A program made the translations under genes and the position numbers. This document shows, in pieces, positions 6,539 to 8,815 of a stretch of 8,815 nt of DNA. The stretch's first letter is position 1; the number at the start of each line of letters is the position of its first letter. The stretch comes from JACVRW01 sp035645115 (lineage in GTDB: Bacteria; Actinomycetota; Thermoleophilia; Solirubrobacterales; Thermoleophilaceae), in NCBI GenBank assembly GCA_035645115.1, contig DASQNF010000108.1, positions 1 through 8,815 of the forward strand, written 5' to 3'. A model generated the notes under the pieces. That model was not told the origin of the DNA. It saw only the letters and a list, made by a program, of their open reading frames with translations, and searched no databases.

Positions 6539-6560
6539 TAGCCTCTCGCGCGTGCGCGAG
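6539..6560 (+). promoter_or_regulatory. Possible cysS promoter (TAGCCT) with palindrome centred on the start codon
   Basis: TAGCCT at 6539-6544 (TANNNT) is 7 nt before the GTG start at 6552, so a leaderless transcript is possible. It is followed immediately by a perfect 7-bp inverted repeat, CTCGCGC (6545-6551) and GCGCGAG (6554-6560), around a 2-nt centre that lies within the GTG. No Shine-Dalgarno or clear -35 is present. The palindrome could be an operator or simply GC-rich coincidence. Confidence 0.4.
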
Positions 6561-7913
6561 GTCCGCATCCACGACACGCTCTCGGGCGAGCTCGAGGCGA
6601 TCGTCCCGCGCGAGCCGCCGAGGGTCGGGATCTACGCGTGTGGCCCCACCGTGTATGGGCGCATCCACGTGGGCAACGCCCGCCCGTACGTCGTCTTCTC
6701 GCTCTTGAAGCGCTTCCTCGAGCACGAGGGCTACCACGCCACCTTCGTCGTGAACGTGACCGATGTGAACGACAAGATCTACGAGGCCGCGCGCGAGCGC
6801 GGGGTCCCGAGCGCGCAGCTCGCCGAGGAGATGACCGCGGCGTACGTCGAGGACACCGACCTGCTCGGGCTCGGGCGCCCGGACAGCGAGCCGAGGGCCA
6901 CGGAGACGATCGCCGCGATCGTCGCGCTGATCGAGGCGCTGGTCGAATCGGGTCACGCCTATGAGACCGGCGGCGACGTCTACTTCCGCGTAGCCTCCTT
7001 CGAGGGGTACGGCAAGCTCTCGAACCGCCCGCTCGAGGAGATGCAGCAGGGCGAGGGCGACGACGCCGCCGAGCTGAAGGAGGCGCCCCAGGACTTCGCG
7101 CTCTGGAAGGCGCACAAGCCGGACGAGGACAGCTCCTGGGACTCGCCGTGGGGAGCCGGCCGGCCCGGCTGGCACATCGAGTGCTCCGCAATGGCGGAGG
7201 CGATCCTCGGAGTGGACTTCGAGGTGCACGGCGGCGGCTCGGACCTGGTCTTCCCGCATCACGAGAACGAGATCGCCCAGACCGAGGCGGCGCGCGGACG
7301 GCCGCTCGCGCGCGTGTGGATGCACAACGGCATGGTCGAGATGGGCACCGCGAAGATGGCCAAGTCCGTGGGGAACGTCCGGCTCCTTCACGGAGCGCTC
7401 GAGCAGTACGGGCGTGAGGCGTTCCTGATGTGGATGGTGGGCGCGCACTACCGCAAGCCGGTGGCCTACACGGCGGAGGCGCTCGAGGATGCGCGCCGGG
7501 CGGCCGCCCGCGTGCGCGAGTTCTGCCGGCGGCTCGTGGACGGAGCTCCCGCGCCCGGCCTCGATGACTACGCGGAGCGCTTCTTCGGCGCGTTGGCCGA
7601 CGACTTCAACACGCCGCAGGCGCGCGCGGAGCTGTTCGACTGGGTGAGCGAGGGCAACCGCCGGTTGGACTCCGGGGAGCCGCTCGGGGTGGGGGCGCTG
7701 GCGGAGATGCTCCACGTTCTGGGGCTCGGGTCTTTGCTCGAGGCCGCTGACTCCGAGCCTCCCGAGGAGCTGCGCCGGCTCGCCGCGGAGCGCGACGCGG
7801 CGCGCGGCGCGCGGGACTTCGCTCGGGCCGACCTGATCCGCGACGAGCTGGCCGCGCGCGGCTGGGAGATCCGCGACACGCCCGAGGGCGCGAGGCTCGT
7901 ACCGCGGGGCTGA
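6552..7913 (+). CDS. cysS: Cysteinyl-tRNA synthetase
   Basis: CysRS charges tRNA-Cys with cysteine in the cytoplasm. The product is 453 residues, close to E. coli CysS (461). The class I Rossmann domain contains the HIGH-type HVGN (39-42). Zinc ligands correspond to C30 (YACGPTVYG), C211 (WHIECSAM), H236 and E240 (FPHHENEIAQ). The GGGSDLVFPHHENE block (227-240) is a CysRS hallmark and rules out the related MshC ligase as far as motifs allow. The KMSKS loop reads KMAKS (268-272), with Ala for the first Ser. A DALR-like helical region (about 310-385) and a short C-terminal tRNA-binding part ending LVPRG follow. GTG 6552 is chosen because VRIHDTLSGE is the normal family N-terminus. rlmB follows after 6 nt, so the two are probably one transcript. 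Confidence 0.97.
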   Translation: MREVRIHDTLSGELEAIVPREPPRVGIYACGPTVYGRIHVGNARPYVVFSLLKRFLEHEGYHATFVVNVTDVNDKIYEAARERGVPSAQLAEEMTAAYVEDTDLLGLGRPDSEPRATETIAAIVALIEALVESGHAYETGGDVYFRVASFEGYGKLSNRPLEEMQQGEGDDAAELKEAPQDFALWKAHKPDEDSSWDSPWGAGRPGWHIECSAMAEAILGVDFEVHGGGSDLVFPHHENEIAQTEAARGRPLARVWMHNGMVEMGTAKMAKSVGNVRLLHGALEQYGREAFLMWMVGAHYRKPVAYTAEALEDARRAAARVREFCRRLVDGAPAPGLDDYAERFFGALADDFNTPQARAELFDWVSEGNRRLDSGEPLGVGALAEMLHVLGLGSLLEAADSEPPEELRRLAAERDAARGARDFARADLIRDELAARGWEIRDTPEGARLVPRG

Positions 7914-7919
7914 GCGCGC

Positions 7920-8615
7920 ATGATCGTGTACGGCCGCAACCCGGTACGTGAGGCGCTGCGCGGCAAGCGCCGGGTGCAGCGGGTGTTCGCCACCGAGCGC
8001 GCCTCGCGTGAGGTCTGGCTCGGGGAGGTCGAGGCCCGAATCGTGGACGCGCGCGAGATCGAGGACCGCTGCGACTCGCCCGACCACCAGGGAATCTGCG
8101 CGGAGGTCGAAGCCTACCCGTACGCGCCCGCCGACGCGCTGCTCGACCCCGACGACGCGATCGTGCTCGCCCTGGACGAGGTCAAGGACCCGCACAACCT
8201 GGGCGCGGTCTGTCGCGTGGCGGAGTCGGCGGGCTGCGCCGGCGTGGTCCTTCCGGAGCGGCGCTCGGCGGAGGTCACGCCGGCGGTCTGCAAGGCCTCC
8301 GCGGGCGCGGTCGAGCACCTGGCGGTGGCGCGCGTGCCCAATCTCGCCGACTGGCTCCGGGTGGCGAAGGAGCGCGAGGCGACATGGGTCTATGGTGCGG
8401 CCGCGGACGCGGAGGTCCCCTACCACCGCCCCGACTATCGGGGTCGCGTGGTGCTGGTGCTCGGCTCGGAGGGACGCGGCCTGCGCCCACGGGTGGCGGC
8501 CGGCTGCGACGCGCTAGTCCGGCTCCCGCGCCGCGGTCGGATGGGCTCCCTGAACGTGTCGACCGCCGCCGCGGTGCTCGTGTACGGGATCTTGCATTTC
8601 CGCGAGTGCCCTTGA
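7920..8615 (+). CDS. rlmB: SpoU/TrmH-family 23S rRNA (guanosine-2'-O-)-methyltransferase, RlmB type
   Basis: RlmB-type enzymes use S-adenosylmethionine to methylate the 2'-O of a guanosine in 23S rRNA (G2251 in E. coli). The product is 231 residues. An N-terminal L30e-like substrate-binding domain (about 1-75) starts IVYGRNPVREAL and ends at SPDHQGICAEV. The SPOUT knot domain (about 80-231) shows motif 1 DEVKDPHNLGAVCRVAESAG (86-105), motif 2 VLVLGSEGRGL (178-188) and motif 3 LPRRGRMGSLNVSTAAA (202-218). It lacks the long basic N-terminal extension of many actinobacterial TrmH proteins. ATG 7920 is 6 nt after cysS, with no Shine-Dalgarno, so it is probably coupled to cysS. The stop codon overlaps the -35 element of the next promoter. 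The exact target nucleotide is inferred from family only. Confidence 0.92.
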   Translation: MIVYGRNPVREALRGKRRVQRVFATERASREVWLGEVEARIVDAREIEDRCDSPDHQGICAEVEAYPYAPADALLDPDDAIVLALDEVKDPHNLGAVCRVAESAGCAGVVLPERRSAEVTPAVCKASAGAVEHLAVARVPNLADWLRVAKEREATWVYGAAADAEVPYHRPDYRGRVVLVLGSEGRGLRPRVAAGCDALVRLPRRGRMGSLNVSTAAAVLVYGILHFRECP

Positions 8616-8640
8616 CAGGGCTCCATAACAAGGCCATACT
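8612..8640 (+). promoter_or_regulatory. Strong housekeeping-type promoter overlapping the rlmB stop
   Basis: A perfect -35 TTGACA (8612-8617) and a -10-like CATACT (8635-8640, 4 of 6 matches to TATAAT) are separated by exactly 17 bp. The -35 contains the rlmB stop codon TGA (8613-8615). The predicted start of transcription is about 8646-8648. It is the best canonical promoter in the window, and local GC drops over it. Confidence 0.75.
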
Positions 8641-8646
8641 CCCGGC

Positions 8647-8758
8647 CAGTTCAGGCTGAAGTGGAGGTTGAGACCTCGACTCTCAGATCAAACCTGACGC
8701 CAGGGGAGGTAGTGCGTCACCGAGCTCTAGGGCCCACCCGGCCTGAGGGGAGCACTCG
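8647..8758 (+). other. Untranslated leader of about 110 nt before the 3'-terminal gene
   Basis: Between the predicted transcription start and the ATG at 8759. It contains a small perfect hairpin GAGGT-TGAG-ACCTC (8664-8677). The ACCTC arm could alternatively pair with the second GAGGT (8706-8710), which is part of a decoy Shine-Dalgarno GGGGAGGT. AGTGC (8711-8715) can also pair with GCACT (8752-8756), beside the real ribosome-binding site GAGGGGAG (8745-8752). I recognise no known riboswitch or tRNA. A GTG at 8712 opens a frame to the window end, but it is only 1 nt from its Shine-Dalgarno and does not resemble a protein I know. Confidence 0.4.
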
Positions 8759-8815
8759 ATGGCAGCTTCCGCGACTTTCCGTCCCACGGCGTTCAAGTCT
8801 CATTCTCAGGTCGAG
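8759..8815 (+). CDS. Start of a gene, probably a SigH-like RNA polymerase sigma factor (3' truncated)
   Basis: Only 19 codons are visible, reading MAASATFRPTAF followed by KSHSQVE, open to the window end. ATG 8759 has a good ribosome-binding site, GAGGGGAG, 6 nt upstream, and a strong promoter about 110 nt before it. The residues alone do not identify the family. The sigma-factor call is inference from gene order: in Firmicutes the rlmB region leads to sigH, and this cluster otherwise follows that order. The short unstructured N-terminus would suit a sigma factor that begins region 2 some 10-20 residues later. The gene is probably transcribed separately from cysS-rlmB. Confidence 0.5.
   Translation, partial: MAASATFRPTAFKSHSQVE

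Noticed and set aside
6522..6551. T-box or other leader riboswitch before cysS
   Set aside because: The amidase-cysS gap is only 30 nt, far too short for a T-box. No specifier or antiterminator sequence is present.
6354..8426. 690-codon open frame on the minus strand
   Set aside because: It is antisense to the amidase end, cysS and rlmB. The translation is rich in Arg, Leu, His and Val with no motif, as expected for the mirror of third-position GC bias.
8616..8758. tRNA or known riboswitch in the gap after rlmB
   Set aside because: There is no cloverleaf, no GTTCRANNC T-arm and no motif of a known riboswitch class; only small local hairpins can be drawn.

Overview
The window is a compact, almost entirely coding, single-strand (+) block from a very GC-rich bacterium. 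Gene content and order point to an actinobacterium, because a CarD/CdnL-type RNA polymerase-binding protein sits directly before ispD, as in the mycobacterial carD-ispD-ispF-cysS-rlmB order. The wider order radA-disA-...-ispD-ispF-...-cysS-rlmB-(sigma factor) also matches the Bacillus radA-disA-yacL-ispD-ispF-gltX-cysE-cysS-mrnC-rlmB-yacP-sigH region. A deep-branching actinobacterial class such as Thermoleophilia or Rubrobacteria is my guess from this mixture; it is not proven.

Layout: (1) 1-1274, radA, truncated at its 5' end by the window edge and ending in a large stem-loop. (2) 1366-2475, disA, probably with its own promoter and possibly leaderless. (3) about 2526/2538-3104, carD, with a strong Shine-Dalgarno but no normal start codon at the right distance. 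(4) 3105-3200, a pair of near-identical GTGA-loop hairpins abutting or containing both possible ispD starts. (5) 3189-5151, ispD, a PHP-family (histidinol-phosphatase-like) phosphoesterase and ispF, all overlapping. (6) 5163-6521, an amidase-signature enzyme. (7) 6552-8615, cysS and an RlmB-type SpoU methyltransferase. (8) 8612-8815, a consensus-like promoter, an untranslated leader of about 110 nt, and the first 19 codons of a new gene that by position is probably a SigH-like sigma factor.

Together the genes cover genome integrity and signalling (RadA branch migration, DisA c-di-AMP synthesis), transcription initiation at weak promoters (CarD), two steps of the MEP isoprenoid pathway (IspD, IspF), translation (CysRS, 23S rRNA methylation) and probably an alternative sigma factor. 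This is mainly a conserved housekeeping cluster. I saw no mobile element, CRISPR array, toxin-antitoxin or defence system. The less ordinary points are the start-site architecture (TAGNNT boxes 7-8 nt before three start codons, a possible ATC start for carD, a palindrome centred on the cysS start), the duplicated hairpin at ispD, and two accessory enzymes (PHP phosphoesterase and amidase) embedded in the cluster. No gene-free stretch exceeds 300 bases; the longest is 8616-8758.
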